A stretch of 64,000 nucleotides of DNA from the NCBI RefSeq assembly GCF_025398195.1, contig NZ_JAODNV010000010.1:147585-211584 (forward strand), in the 5' to 3' direction. Numbering within the stretch: position 1 is the first letter of the stretch; the number at the start of each line of letters is the position of its first letter. The notes beneath the pieces were generated by a model that made no database searches, had not been told where the DNA came from, and saw only the letters and a program-made list of their open reading frames with translations. Source of the DNA: Chelativorans petroleitrophicus (GTDB lineage: Bacteria > Pseudomonadota > Alphaproteobacteria > Rhizobiales > Rhizobiaceae). The position numbers and the translations under genes are program-made. Positions 38,224-46,759 of the stretch are shown here, piece after piece.

Positions 38224-39322
38224 ACTCTCCAGCCGCATCCTTCACCAGCTCCACTGGCTTCTCGTTCTGGCCTTCCAGAATATGTTCCAGCCGCTCGGCG
38301 ACCACGGCATCGTCCGGTCCGGGCTCGCGTCTCCAGGGGCGGCGGCCTCTCAGCACGCCGGATTCGTGCACGATTTCCGCCACCAGCTCCTCCTGCCGGT
38401 AGGCCATCACATGGATGCCGGAAATGCCCTCGATCTCCTTCACCTCGTTGATGATGTCGATGCAGAGCCGCTTGCCTTCCTTCTTCTGGTCCTGAGCGCC
38501 TTCGAGGCGGGCGATGACCGAGTCGGGAATGTGCACGCCCGGCACGTTATTGCGGATCCAGCGCGCTGTTCTCGCCGAGGCGAGCGGGCCGACGCCGATG
38601 AGGATGAAGCATTTTTCGTGCAGCCCCATGTCGCGCACGCGCTTCATGTACTCCTTCAGCATCGGGACGTCGAAGCAGTACTGGCTCTGCACGAACTGCG
38701 CACCGGCCGCGATCTTCTTGGCCAGCCGATGTGGACGGAAATCATAAGGCGGCGCGAAGGGATTGATGGCTGCGCCGAGGAAAACCGCCGGCGGCGTGGT
38801 GAGCTTGCGGCCGGAGAGGAATCGCTCCTCGTCGCGCATGATGCGGATGGTTTCCAGCAGCGACATGGAGTCGAGATCGAAGACCGGCTTTGCGCCCGGC
38901 TGGTCGCCCGCCTGCACCCCGTCACCCGTCAGGCATAATATGTTGCAGACGCCCATGGCTGCCGCCCCGAGCACGTCGCCCTGAATGGCGATGCGGTTGC
39001 GGTCGCGGCAGGCGATCTGCATGATCGGCGCATAGCCCATGCGGGTGAGCAGCGCGCAGATGCCCATGGACGACATGTGGCAGTTGGCGCCCGAGGCATC
39101 GACGGCGTTGATGCCGTCCACCCAGCCGTCGAAGACGGCCGCGCGGTCATAGACATCCTGCGCGTTGGCGCTGTCGGGCGGGTTGAGCTCGGCGGTGACG
39201 GCGAACTCGCCGCGCCTGAGGATGCGCTCGAGCCGTCCGCGCGAGGAATGGCCGGGCAGGGGATCGAGCGGCAGGTGGACGCCGTGCGGATTTTCGTCGG
39301 GATGGGGCGGACGGCGTATCAT
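38222..39322 (-). CDS. metF: methylenetetrahydrofolate reductase, short MetF form
   Basis: The product is 366 aa. The MTHFR barrel begins FAVTAELNPPDSANAQDVYD, and ILCLTGDGVQAGDQPGAKPV with MQIACRDRNRIAIQGDVLGA are characteristic. The enzyme interconverts methylene- and methyl-tetrahydrofolate with FAD. In this context it would oxidise methyl-THF produced from corrinoid methyl transfer, or supply methyl-THF. The ATG overlaps the metV stop (ATGA). A much longer in-frame extension upstream lies antisense to metV sense and is not used. Confidence 0.9.
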   Translation of the reverse strand: MIRRPPHPDENPHGVHLPLDPLPGHSSRGRLERILRRGEFAVTAELNPPDSANAQDVYDRAAVFDGWVDGINAVDASGANCHMSSMGICALLTRMGYAPIMQIACRDRNRIAIQGDVLGAAAMGVCNILCLTGDGVQAGDQPGAKPVFDLDSMSLLETIRIMRDEERFLSGRKLTTPPAVFLGAAINPFAPPYDFRPHRLAKKIAAGAQFVQSQYCFDVPMLKEYMKRVRDMGLHEKCFILIGVGPLASARTARWIRNNVPGVHIPDSVIARLEGAQDQKKEGKRLCIDIINEVKEIEGISGIHVMAYRQEELVAEIVHESGVLRGRRPWRREPGPDDAVVAERLEHILEGQNEKPVELVKDAAGE

Positions 39323-39918
39323 GCGTTCTCCCTCTCCTTTTCGCGTTCGGCGGCGGCAAGCGCGGTGACGCGTAGCCAGGCCGAGGTCTCGCGCAGCGAC
39401 TGGTCCACGGGTTTCTGCACGGCAAGGATCGCATCGCCGTTCCGCATACGCCGCGATCCCTCCCAGGCCTTCACCCACACGCAGGGCATGTCCGGCTCCA
39501 CCTCGCAGTTCCCGTTGGCGCGCACGCCACCGCAGGGGCCGTTTCTGAGCTGCTTCGGGCAGTTCATGGGGCAGGACATGCCGGTGGAGGAAAGAATGCA
39601 CTGGCCGCACATGCGGCAGTCGAACATGAAGCCCTTCACGCGCTTTTCGACGAACTTCACCGGCTTTTCGGCGCGGGCGTAGCCCACCGCGTTCCAGACC
39701 GGATGCAGCGCCAGAAAGACGTCGGCAAAACGGGCGTAGAACCATTCCAGGAAGCGGGCGTGCCGCACCGACCACAGCCGCATGGTATAGCGGCGCTGCA
39801 CACGCCGCTGCGGCGAAACGTCGGCCGGGTGATAGGCCGTCCTGTCGCGCTCCCGGCGCACCAGGCTCGCCTGGGTCAGGCGCGTTTCGCCCTTCTGGGA
39901 AGGATTACTTTTCGGCAT
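39319..39918 (-). CDS. metV: MetV-type zinc/iron-sulfur partner of MetF
   Basis: The product is 199 aa and matches the MTHFR C-terminal (MetV) family. Its Cys-rich core reads FDCRMCGQCILSSTG, then SCPMNCPKQLRNGPCGGV and NGNCEVEPDMPC. MetV proteins partner MetF in acetogens and couple it to other electron donors. The start overlaps the end of the preceding small gene by 14 bp; a later ATG (MRLWSVRHARF, 39783) is an alternative. Confidence 0.85.
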   Translation of the reverse strand: MPKSNPSQKGETRLTQASLVRRERDRTAYHPADVSPQRRVQRRYTMRLWSVRHARFLEWFYARFADVFLALHPVWNAVGYARAEKPVKFVEKRVKGFMFDCRMCGQCILSSTGMSCPMNCPKQLRNGPCGGVRANGNCEVEPDMPCVWVKAWEGSRRMRNGDAILAVQKPVDQSLRETSAWLRVTALAAAEREKERENA

Positions 39919-40207
39919 AGCCCCCCGCCTTGACGAGCGCCTTCAGCCGCTCGTCCGTATACTTTTCCTCAAGCGCCTTTGCGGCCTTGTCGGCCTCGGC
40001 CTCCAGATCGTCGCTCACCGGCTCCGGCTCGCCGCGCCGCCACTCGGCGAGATAGGCGTCGGTGTCGCGCGCGCCCACGCGCATCGCGCACATGTCGATG
40101 GCCTCGGTGAAGCGCAGCGGCAGTTCGCGCTTGGCGCTTTGCCGACCTTTCTTCACGATGACCTGGACTGGAATGTCGCGCCAGTAGACGACGATCAGAT
40201 CGGCCAT
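39905..40207 (-). CDS. small protein of the so-called virulence factor family (PF13769-like)
   Basis: The product is 100 aa. MADLIVVYWRDIPVQVIVKK opens the family, and RFTEAIDMCAMRVGARDTDAY follows. Despite the family name no virulence role is shown here. It is first in the leftward unit and overlaps metV, so a role with MetV-MetF is more likely. The last third is a Lys/Glu-rich helix. Confidence 0.75.
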   Translation of the reverse strand: MADLIVVYWRDIPVQVIVKKGRQSAKRELPLRFTEAIDMCAMRVGARDTDAYLAEWRRGEPEPVSDDLEAEADKAAKALEEKYTDERLKALVKAGGYAEK

Positions 40208-40311
40208 GGGTCTTCTTCCTTTTTCTTTCGGGAGCTTTGCCGCATGCGCCGCAGACCCGCTTGCTGCGGCACGACGCGAGTCAATTCAAAAGCGACGCTG
40301 GCCCGCCAGTC

Positions 40312-40983
40312 TCAGCCGATGAGAACGCTGGCCAGTACGCCCGCTCCGCCGACCACCAGTCCGGCGAGCGCGAGCGACAGAATTCCGCTGACGATGGACA
40401 CGACAAAAAGAACCCCGTCGCGCTCGGAATTGGCCAAGCCCATCAGCACGCACGAGAAGGCCGGAAACCAGTTGCCAAAGGGGATCGGCATCAGGATCGC
40501 GAGCGCCAGAACCAGTGTAAGGCAGCCGATCACGCGGTCGGCATGGTCGCGAGCGAAGGGCCAGTAGCGGGGGCGGATGAACCGCTCCACCCATCGCATC
40601 TTCGGCACCAGCCGTTCGCTCAGGTGACGGAACTGCTCAGCTGCCATGGACTTCTCGAGGATGAAGCGGGGCAGCCACGCGGTCCGTCGGCCAAGAGCCA
40701 TCTGAACGGAGATCAGCACAAGGGGGATGCCGGTGATGAACGTGCTGCCCGGCGGCAGCGGAAGCAGGTTGACGAGGGCGAAGAAGACGAGGAGCGTGGC
40801 AAAGCTGCGGTCGCCAAGCGCATCGCGCAACTGCTCCACCGTGATCCTGTCGTCGACCGCGTGCGCAAGTTCCTCGAAGATGCTCGACAGGCGGCGAGGC
40901 GGCGAGCCCGCTTTGCCTGCCCTCGAGACCGTCTCCAGCGCGCTACCCTCCGCTTTCACACCGCATCCGTATTTCTGCGCCAT
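40312..40983 (-). CDS. exoD: ExoD-family exopolysaccharide synthesis protein
   Basis: The product is 223 aa. Helical N-terminal LSSIFEELAHAVDDRITVEQL leads to four or five membrane segments with the family PLPPGSTFITGIPLVLISVQ and RDHADRVIGCLTLVLALAIL. ExoD affects exopolysaccharide production and alkaline tolerance in Sinorhizobium; the mechanism is unknown. It lies among the methyl-transfer genes but has no obvious link to them. Confidence 0.85.
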   Translation of the reverse strand: MAQKYGCGVKAEGSALETVSRAGKAGSPPRRLSSIFEELAHAVDDRITVEQLRDALGDRSFATLLVFFALVNLLPLPPGSTFITGIPLVLISVQMALGRRTAWLPRFILEKSMAAEQFRHLSERLVPKMRWVERFIRPRYWPFARDHADRVIGCLTLVLALAILMPIPFGNWFPAFSCVLMGLANSERDGVLFVVSIVSGILSLALAGLVVGGAGVLASVLIG

Positions 40984-41015
40984 CTACTCACAGAATCTTA
41001 CAGAACTGCAACAAA

Positions 41016-41669
41016 TCATTGCGAGCGGCGGAATTCAAGAATGTCGAGCTTGGATTCGCGAGCAGGCGCAGGGAAGGCGATGTGCCATTGTGCCTCGCTG
41101 TCTCGAAAGGCATAGCCCGCCTGGTCGCTCTCGGGCCCCGCGCCATAGGGCGGCGGTTCGTCTCCGGCCACGAAGTACGACCCCAGATAGATCAGTCGCT
41201 CGTCTCCATCGGTGAAGAACCGGCCCTGCGTGCGCTGCGAGCCGGAAACCTTCTCCAGCACCCAGCCCGACCCGTCGTCGGAGACGCGGCACCGGAACCA
41301 GTCGTAGATGACGAGGGGAGAAATGCCGCCCGCCTTGATGGTCCGGCATTGCCACTCGCCGGTTAGGTCGAAATCGCTGAAGGAGAGGGCAGGTCGGGCG
41401 ATGATCTCTCCCAGAACCGCGATGTCCTCCGGCGCGCCGCCTGCGCGGGCCTCCTCCAGGGCTTTCGCGCTTATGGCCTCGTACGCGTCGAGGCGCGCTG
41501 CATCAGCATAGGTGATGATCTGGAGTACGGTGTCTTTCGTAAAGCCCTCCATCTCCATGAAGGCCTTCTGCTGCGACAGGGTCTCAAGGGCCTTGCCGGA
41601 TTGCGCCTGCGCTGCGGCGAGCGCGGCGGCGGACAGCGCCAGAGCACCAAGAACCACGCGCAAGATCAT
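41016..41669 (-). CDS. DUF4893 secreted protein
   Basis: The product is 217 aa. It starts at the ATG that opens a signal peptide (MILRVVLGALALSAAALAAA, cleaved after AQA), preceded by GGGGAG. The C-terminal part has the DUF4893 pattern LTGEWQCRTIKAGG, then FRCRVSDDGSGWVLEKVSGS and an AYRFR-like end AGYAFRDSEAQWHIAFP. The fold is probably a periplasmic beta-barrel-like domain; function is unknown. Confidence 0.8.
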   Translation of the reverse strand: MILRVVLGALALSAAALAAAQAQSGKALETLSQQKAFMEMEGFTKDTVLQIITYADAARLDAYEAISAKALEEARAGGAPEDIAVLGEIIARPALSFSDFDLTGEWQCRTIKAGGISPLVIYDWFRCRVSDDGSGWVLEKVSGSQRTQGRFFTDGDERLIYLGSYFVAGDEPPPYGAGPESDQAGYAFRDSEAQWHIAFPAPARESKLDILEFRRSQ

Positions 41670-41800
41670 TGGAACTCCCCAAATGTCTGCGGACTGAAAA
41701 GCAAAGTGGCTACCGGTTTTCCGTTCGGAGTTACAAAAATAAAAACGCAAGTCATTTCCGCGTTCGCAAGAACGCCGAGTTAAATATGCATTCTTTGCAG

Positions 41801-42448
41801 CTATTTCGTGACGGCGGCCTGCCGGCCCGTTGCTTGCGCGGCCGCGCGGTTCAGGGCGGAGGTGAGGTCTCCATAGCCGGTCGGCCGCCTCTCATAGGCA
41901 AGGCCTAGAAGCCGGGCAGCGTCCTCCGCAACGCGGTCGAGCTTGGGATCGTCGGTCTGGGCGAGATAGACGAGCTTCTCGTAATTGCCGAAAAAGTCCT
42001 GGATCAATTCGGGATGCCGGTCGAGCGCAAGCGGCTTCAGGAAGAAAGCCTCAAAGTGCCGGCAAAGGAAGTCGGTCATGTAGAAGGACATCATGTCCTC
42101 CTCTTCCCGCGCGGCGAACGCTTCGAGCCCCTGATAGAAGGCAAAGCAGTGAGGGCCCGCGATGCGCTCGACGCCGTGGCGCTCGCACACGCTGTCGAGC
42201 TTTCCGCCGGTGCCGCAATCGGCATAGCCCACGAAGATGTGGCGGTAGCCCTCCTGCTTCGCCTTGATGATGGCCGCATCGAGGGCAGGGGGAATGCGGT
42301 CCGGGCGGTAATGATATTCGGCAGGCAGGCAGGTCAGTTCCAGATGGTCGAGACCGAGCTTCTCGCGGACGGCCAGCACCTCACGGGCGATCATCCCGCA
42401 GCCGATCACCAGAACTTTTTCCGGTACGGCGCGTTCTTGGCCTGTCAT
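41801..42448 (-). CDS. DUF1638 protein of the corrinoid methyl-transfer cluster
   Basis: The product is 215 aa. The family signature KVLVIGCGMIAREVLAV opens it, followed by LTCLPAEYHYRPDRIPPAL and IFVGYADCGTGGKLDSVC with conserved Cys. DUF1638 genes are often found beside corrinoid methyltransferases in methanogens and bacteria, but a reaction has not been assigned as far as I recall. It probably supports corrinoid handling. The ATG chosen is the one next to the conserved core; 11 more codons are open upstream. Confidence 0.8.
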   Translation of the reverse strand: MTGQERAVPEKVLVIGCGMIAREVLAVREKLGLDHLELTCLPAEYHYRPDRIPPALDAAIIKAKQEGYRHIFVGYADCGTGGKLDSVCERHGVERIAGPHCFAFYQGLEAFAAREEEDMMSFYMTDFLCRHFEAFFLKPLALDRHPELIQDFFGNYEKLVYLAQTDDPKLDRVAEDAARLLGLAYERRPTGYGDLTSALNRAAAQATGRQAAVTK

Positions 42449-42498
42449 CTGCACTTGTCCCTTGCGCTGCGGCGCATCCAACCCAGGGAGGCTACCCC

Positions 42499-42660
42499 AT
42501 GCATGCCAGCATCATCGCCCGCATATTCGGGCTCATTGCCGTCATAGGCCTTGTGGCGGGCTGTGCCAACACCATTCGCGGTGTGGGCCAGGATACCGCG
42601 AATGCCGTGGACGCCACCCAGCAGGCAGGACGGAATGTCGGAAGCGCGGCGCAATACTAG
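42499..42660 (+). CDS. entericidin A/B-family small lipoprotein
   Basis: This 53-aa protein was found by reading the gap between two leftward genes. CAGGGAGG precedes the ATG. A hydrophobic signal (IIARIFGLIAVIGLVAG) ends in the lipobox cysteine (LVAGC), followed by ANTIRGVGQDTANAVDATQQ, the entericidin pattern. Such lipoproteins are envelope-stress or toxin/antidote-like; the role here is unknown. Confidence 0.85.
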   Translation: MHASIIARIFGLIAVIGLVAGCANTIRGVGQDTANAVDATQQAGRNVGSAAQY

Positions 42661-42674
42661 CGCCGCAACTTTCA

Positions 42675-43376
42675 TCAGGCTGTCGCGGCCGCGATGTTGT
42701 GCTTGCGCTTCATCAGCGCCTTGGCCGTCTCGACCGCCACCGCAGCATCGCGGCAATAGGCGTCCGCGCCGACTGCCTTTCCGAACTCCTCGTTGAGCGG
42801 GGCGCCGCCGACGAGAACGATGAGGTCGTCGCGGATGCCCTTCTCCTTCAGCGTATCGATGACCACCTTCATATAGGGCATCGTAGTGGTGAGCAGCGCC
42901 GACATGCCGATGATGTCCGGCTTGTGCTTCTCGATCGCTTCCAGATAGTTCTCGACCGGATTGTTGATGCCGAGGTCGATCACCTCGAAACCGGCGCCTT
43001 CCATCATCATGCCGACGAGGTTCTTGCCGATGTCATGGATATCGCCCTTCACCGTGCCGATCACCATCTTGCCCTGCTTGGGCGCGCCGGTTTCCGCCAG
43101 GAGCGGGCGCAGAATGGCCATTCCAGCCTTCATCGCATTGGCTGAAAGCAGCACTTCGGGCACGAATAGAATGCCGTCGCGGAAATCCTCGCCGACGATG
43201 CGCATGCCCTCCACAAGAGCCTGGGTCAGCACATCATAGGGTGCCCAGCCGCGCTCCAGCAGGATGCGCGTGCCCTCTTCGATCTCCTCCTTCAGCCCGT
43301 CATAGAGATCGTCGTGCATCTGCTGCACAAGTTCGTCGTCGGGAAGTTCTGAGAGAATGATTTCGTCGTCCGACAT
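42675..43376 (-). CDS. corrinoid protein (B12-binding methyl carrier, MttC/MtgC type)
   Basis: The product is 233 aa. Residues 15-95 form the helical cap domain (LLERGWAPYDVLTQALVEGM). Residues 100-225 form the B12-binding Rossmann domain with the base-off/His-on motif GDIHDIGKN (D112, H114, G117) and later VLVGGAPLNEEFG. It carries the methyl group on cobalt between an MttB-type enzyme and the pterin methyltransferase. Only one such protein is seen for two MttB paralogues. The N-terminus is strongly acidic. Confidence 0.95.
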   Translation of the reverse strand: MSDDEIILSELPDDELVQQMHDDLYDGLKEEIEEGTRILLERGWAPYDVLTQALVEGMRIVGEDFRDGILFVPEVLLSANAMKAGMAILRPLLAETGAPKQGKMVIGTVKGDIHDIGKNLVGMMMEGAGFEVIDLGINNPVENYLEAIEKHKPDIIGMSALLTTTMPYMKVVIDTLKEKGIRDDLIVLVGGAPLNEEFGKAVGADAYCRDAAVAVETAKALMKRKHNIAAATA

Positions 43377-43622
43377 GCAAATGGCTCCTGCCTTCCCCGC
43401 CATCCGGCGGCAGGCCTTCTAAATAAGGCCTCCGGTCGCGCATTCCATAGCCAATTTACGACGCCTTGCAAAAGGAAAGCGACCGGAAGAGGGCAGGTGG
43501 GAGGGCTGTCGGGCGACATGCAACTTTAAGTTTTAAAAAAAATCACTCTGCCATCTAAACGAAACATTACAGGGCGGATGCTAGGGGAGATGTGCAGGGG
43601 GGCTTGCGTAGAGGAGCGAACT

Positions 43623-44090
43623 ATGAAGAAGCCTCTCCTGATCGCCGCCATGCTGACGGTCTCCGCCGGTGCCGCAAGCGCCGCTTCCGAAACGATGACC
43701 TTCACCGGAACCGTCAGCGCGACCTGCCAGATCACGATCGACTCGGGCGGTGTCCTTGGAGCCAGCGCCGATCTGATGACCCTGAGCACGACGGAGGCCG
43801 GGGGCTCGGCCGGTACGGCGACCATTCAGGCATCGGATTCCAGCTTCCAGGTCACCGCCGTGGCCCCTGCCTCGTTCACGAGCGCACCCGCCGGCGGCAA
43901 CACGGGCGTCACCTTCGCCGCCCTCTACAGCGCATCCGGAGCTACAACGGCCACGGAGGTGGACGGATCGGTGCCCACCGCGCTTGAGGCCGGCCTGACC
44001 AACCTGTCGGTCGATCTGGAGGCGACCAAGAGCGACGGGGCTTTCCCCGCCGGCGAATATTCGGCCGACGTGACGATCACCTGTGAATAG
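43623..44090 (+). CDS. secreted pilin-like / spore-coat-U-like subunit
   Basis: The product is 155 aa. The signal peptide (KKPLLIAAMLTVSAGAASA) precedes a Thr/Ser/Gly-rich beta domain. One Cys near the start (SATCQITIDSGG) and one at the very end (ADVTITCE) would pair as in pilin-type or DUF4402/SCPU-like subunits. AGAGGAGCG precedes the ATG. It heads a rightward three-gene cassette with a chaperone-like and a coiled-coil secreted protein. No usher gene is present. Confidence 0.65.
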   Translation: MKKPLLIAAMLTVSAGAASAASETMTFTGTVSATCQITIDSGGVLGASADLMTLSTTEAGGSAGTATIQASDSSFQVTAVAPASFTSAPAGGNTGVTFAALYSASGATTATEVDGSVPTALEAGLTNLSVDLEATKSDGAFPAGEYSADVTITCE

Positions 44091-44102
44091 GAGGTGAGCG
44101 GG

Positions 44103-44504
44103 ATGAGAGCGGGCCTGCTCGTTCGGTTGGTGACGGCCGCCATGTCGGCTGTCTGCGCTTTGGCCGGGGACGCCGGGGCGCAATCGATGACGCCCATGCG
44201 CGGAGAGATCACGAGCTTCACCGACTCGTTTGCGGTCCGCGTCTTCCCGCGCAATCCGTACCGCCACCGCATCCGGGTGGCGGTACGGGTCTACGATGAG
44301 AAGTTCCGCCCCGTCGAAGCCCGGGTCTGGCCGAGCGACATCACGCTGGGCGCGGGCGAATCACGGCCCGTCACCGTGGTCGTGGGGTTCGGCGGCGCGC
44401 GCGAAAGGCGGGTTCGCATCTGCACGGAAAGCATTCCCTTTCCAAACAAGCAAACCAGGATAAGGGCGCAGGTATGCGGACGTTTTCTCGCAAGGCGTTT
44501 CTAG
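44103..44504 (+). CDS. single-domain PapD-like periplasmic chaperone
   Basis: The product is 133 aa. A signal peptide ending AGA/QS leads to one Ig-like domain resembling the N-terminal half of fimbrial chaperones: SFAVRVFPRNPYRHRIRVAV, WPSDITLGAGESRPVTVVVG and RRVRICTESIP. The second chaperone domain is missing. AGGAGG lies eight bases before the ATG. It starts 12 bp after the pilin-like gene and overlaps the next gene by 31 bp. Confidence 0.65.
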   Translation: MRAGLLVRLVTAAMSAVCALAGDAGAQSMTPMRGEITSFTDSFAVRVFPRNPYRHRIRVAVRVYDEKFRPVEARVWPSDITLGAGESRPVTVVVGFGGARERRVRICTESIPFPNKQTRIRAQVCGRFLARRF

Positions 44505-44941
44505 CGGCCGCGGTCCTTGCGGCTGCCTCCTCGATCATCCTGCAGGCCTCGGCCGATGACCGTGTCTATGTCGTCAACCAGAACCAGACGGGCATGAACC
44601 TTCCCGGCGTGGCTGTCCCACATGGCTATGACGAGGTGCGCGCTGCGGACGGCACCACCTGCCGCTCCGCGCTGGGCGGTTCGGGCGCCTATTTCGATTC
44701 GGGCATCATCGGCAGCGACCTCAACGGGGGCCGTGACTCGTTCTCGGCTTATGGCCGGCTGGTCGTGCCTTTGGGCAGAACCCCCGCGCGCCTCGATTGC
44801 CAGCAGCTCTACCAGCTGGAGCTGGAGCGTTTGAGGCTCGAAGTGCAGCTGCTCAAGCGCGGGCTCGATCCGCGGCTGAGCAGCAGCGTCTCGGGAGCCG
44901 ATTGGGTTTCCGACGGCGGCTGGACGCGGGAGGCGCAGTGA
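44474..44941 (+). CDS. secreted protein of the pilin-like cassette
   Basis: The product is 155 aa with a signal peptide (LAAAVLAAASSIILQASA). The mature part has DRVYVVNQNQTGMNLPGV, two Cys (TTCRSAL and LDCQQLY), and a C-terminal coiled coil (QLYQLELERLRLEVQLLKRG). No family is recognised. It overlaps the chaperone-like gene by 31 bp in another frame, so the two should be co-expressed. Confidence 0.6.
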   Translation: MRTFSRKAFLAAAVLAAASSIILQASADDRVYVVNQNQTGMNLPGVAVPHGYDEVRAADGTTCRSALGGSGAYFDSGIIGSDLNGGRDSFSAYGRLVVPLGRTPARLDCQQLYQLELERLRLEVQLLKRGLDPRLSSSVSGADWVSDGGWTREAQ

Positions 44942-45073
44942 TCCGGGCCACTGCCGCTCTCAATGCGACACGCTCTGGCGCTTGCTGACCGTTCGCGGCC
45001 CTCCGCTTCGATAGGATATTGTCGAAGAGTGCCGGTCAAACCGGCATTCCGGAGTGCATCGAGGACAAGTGCC

Positions 45074-46669
45074 ATGAATCACGACCTGCGCCTGGAACAG
45101 GACGGGCAGGCAGCAGCAAGCGCGGGCGGACGCGCCCGCGGCAGCCGGGGAGAACGTGGCGGCGCGGCAGCCCGCCGTGCGGCTAGAGGCGGCAGCGGGC
45201 CGGGCCGGCAGCTCACCTATATCCGGCGCAGCCTGCCCCCTTACGAAGTGCTCTCAGAGGAAGGGCTCGCGCTCATCGAGGCCAATGCGGACACGGTGCT
45301 CCAGGAAGTCGGCATCGAGTTCCGCGACGATCCGGAGGCGCTGAAGCTCTGGAAGGATGCCGGAGCCGACGTGCAGGGCGAGCGCGTGCGCTTTCCTAAA
45401 GGCCTGTGCCGAGAGCTTCTGAAGACGGCGCCGTCGCGCTACGTCCAGCATGCGCGCAATCCGGAGCGCTCGGTCGAGATCGGCGGCGACACCACCGTCT
45501 TCGCCCCCGTCTATGGGCCGCCCTTCGTTCGCGATCTCGACGGTGTGCGCCGCTATGCGACCATTGAGGATTTCCGCAATTTCGTGAAGCTCGCCTACAT
45601 GGCGCCCTCGATCCATCACTCCGGCGGCACGGTATGCGAGCCGGTGGATGTGCCGGTCAACAAGCGCCATCTCGATATGGTCTACGCCCACATCCGCTAC
45701 TCAGACAAACCCTTCATGGGCTCGGTGACCGCGCCGGAGCGCGCCGAGGATACGGTGGCGATGGCGAAGATCCTGTTCGGCGACGATTTCGTCGAGAACA
45801 ACACGGTGATCACCAGCCTGATCAACGCCAACTCGCCCATGGTCTTCGACGAGACGATGCTGGGCGCGGCCAAGGTCTACGCCCGCCACAACCAGGCCTG
45901 CATCATCACGCCCTTCATCCTGGCGGGCGCCATGAGCCCGGTAACGGTGGCGGGCACGCTCACCCAGATCCTCGCCGAGGTGCTTGCGGGCGCCGCCTTC
46001 ACGCAGCTCGTGCGGCCCGGCGCGCCGGTGATCTTCGGCACCTTCGCCTCCTCGATCTCCATGCAGTCTGGCGCGCCGACCTTCGGCACGCCAGAGCCTT
46101 CGCTGGTTTCCTACGGCGCTGCGCAGCTCGCGCGGCGGCTCGGGCTGCCGTTCCGTACCGGCGGCTCGCTCACGGCCTCGAAGATCGCGGACGCGCAGGC
46201 CGCCTACGAAAGCGCCAACACGCTGAATTCCACCATGCTAGCCGGCACGAATTTCGTGCTGCATGCGGCGGGCTGGCTCGAGGGCGGCCTCGTCTCCTGC
46301 TACGAGAAATTCATGATGGATGTCGACCAGCTCGGCATGCAGCAGCGCCTCGCCGAAGGCGTCGATCTTTCCGAGAACGGTCAGGCGATGGATGCCATCC
46401 GCGAGGTCGGGCCGGGCAGCCATTATCTCGGCTGCGCGCACACGCAGGCGAATTTCCAGACGGCCTTCTACCGCTCTTCGATCGCCGACAACAATTCTTA
46501 CGAGCAGTGGGCGGCCGAAGGGGAGAAGGCGGCGCACCAGCGCGCCAATGCGCTCGCCCGCAGCTGGCTCGAAGCCTACCAGGCGCCGCCGCTGGACGAG
46601 GGAATCGACGAGGCGCTTAGGGATTTCATCGCCCGGCGCAAGGCGGAAATGCCCGATGCCTTTGCGTAA
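45074..46669 (+). CDS. MttB-superfamily methylamine/betaine:corrinoid methyltransferase, copy 1
   Basis: The product is 531 aa. The first 60 residues are Ala/Gly/Arg-rich (GGRARGSRGERGGAAARRAA) and atypical. The rest is the TIM-barrel MttB fold, with LPPYEVLSEEGLALIEANAD, INANSPMVFDETMLGAAKVY, IITPFILAGAMSPVTVAGTL and YLGCAHTQANFQTAFYRS. There is no in-frame amber codon, so it is a non-pyrrolysine member, like MtgB, MtpB and MtcB, which demethylate quaternary amines. The ATG follows GAGGACAAG. LysE follows on the same strand. Confidence 0.88.
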   Translation: MNHDLRLEQDGQAAASAGGRARGSRGERGGAAARRAARGGSGPGRQLTYIRRSLPPYEVLSEEGLALIEANADTVLQEVGIEFRDDPEALKLWKDAGADVQGERVRFPKGLCRELLKTAPSRYVQHARNPERSVEIGGDTTVFAPVYGPPFVRDLDGVRRYATIEDFRNFVKLAYMAPSIHHSGGTVCEPVDVPVNKRHLDMVYAHIRYSDKPFMGSVTAPERAEDTVAMAKILFGDDFVENNTVITSLINANSPMVFDETMLGAAKVYARHNQACIITPFILAGAMSPVTVAGTLTQILAEVLAGAAFTQLVRPGAPVIFGTFASSISMQSGAPTFGTPEPSLVSYGAAQLARRLGLPFRTGGSLTASKIADAQAAYESANTLNSTMLAGTNFVLHAAGWLEGGLVSCYEKFMMDVDQLGMQQRLAEGVDLSENGQAMDAIREVGPGSHYLGCAHTQANFQTAFYRSSIADNNSYEQWAAEGEKAAHQRANALARSWLEAYQAPPLDEGIDEALRDFIARRKAEMPDAFA

Positions 46670-46759
46670 GCGGGCGGCAGAAGCGGCCGCACATTCCCGT
46701 TGCGCGGCAGCCGGAGCCGGTGCTTTATTGGCGCGTTCTCATGCGCGCCAGGAGCACAA

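Noticed and set aside
39323..39775. In-frame extension upstream of metF
   Set aside because: The extra residues have no family match and overlap metV entirely; ATG at 39320-39322 starts the real protein.
42661..45073. Cobalamin or SAM riboswitch near the corrinoid genes
   Set aside because: No B12-box-like or SAM-aptamer consensus was recognised by eye in the leaders; a covariance-model search would be needed to be sure.
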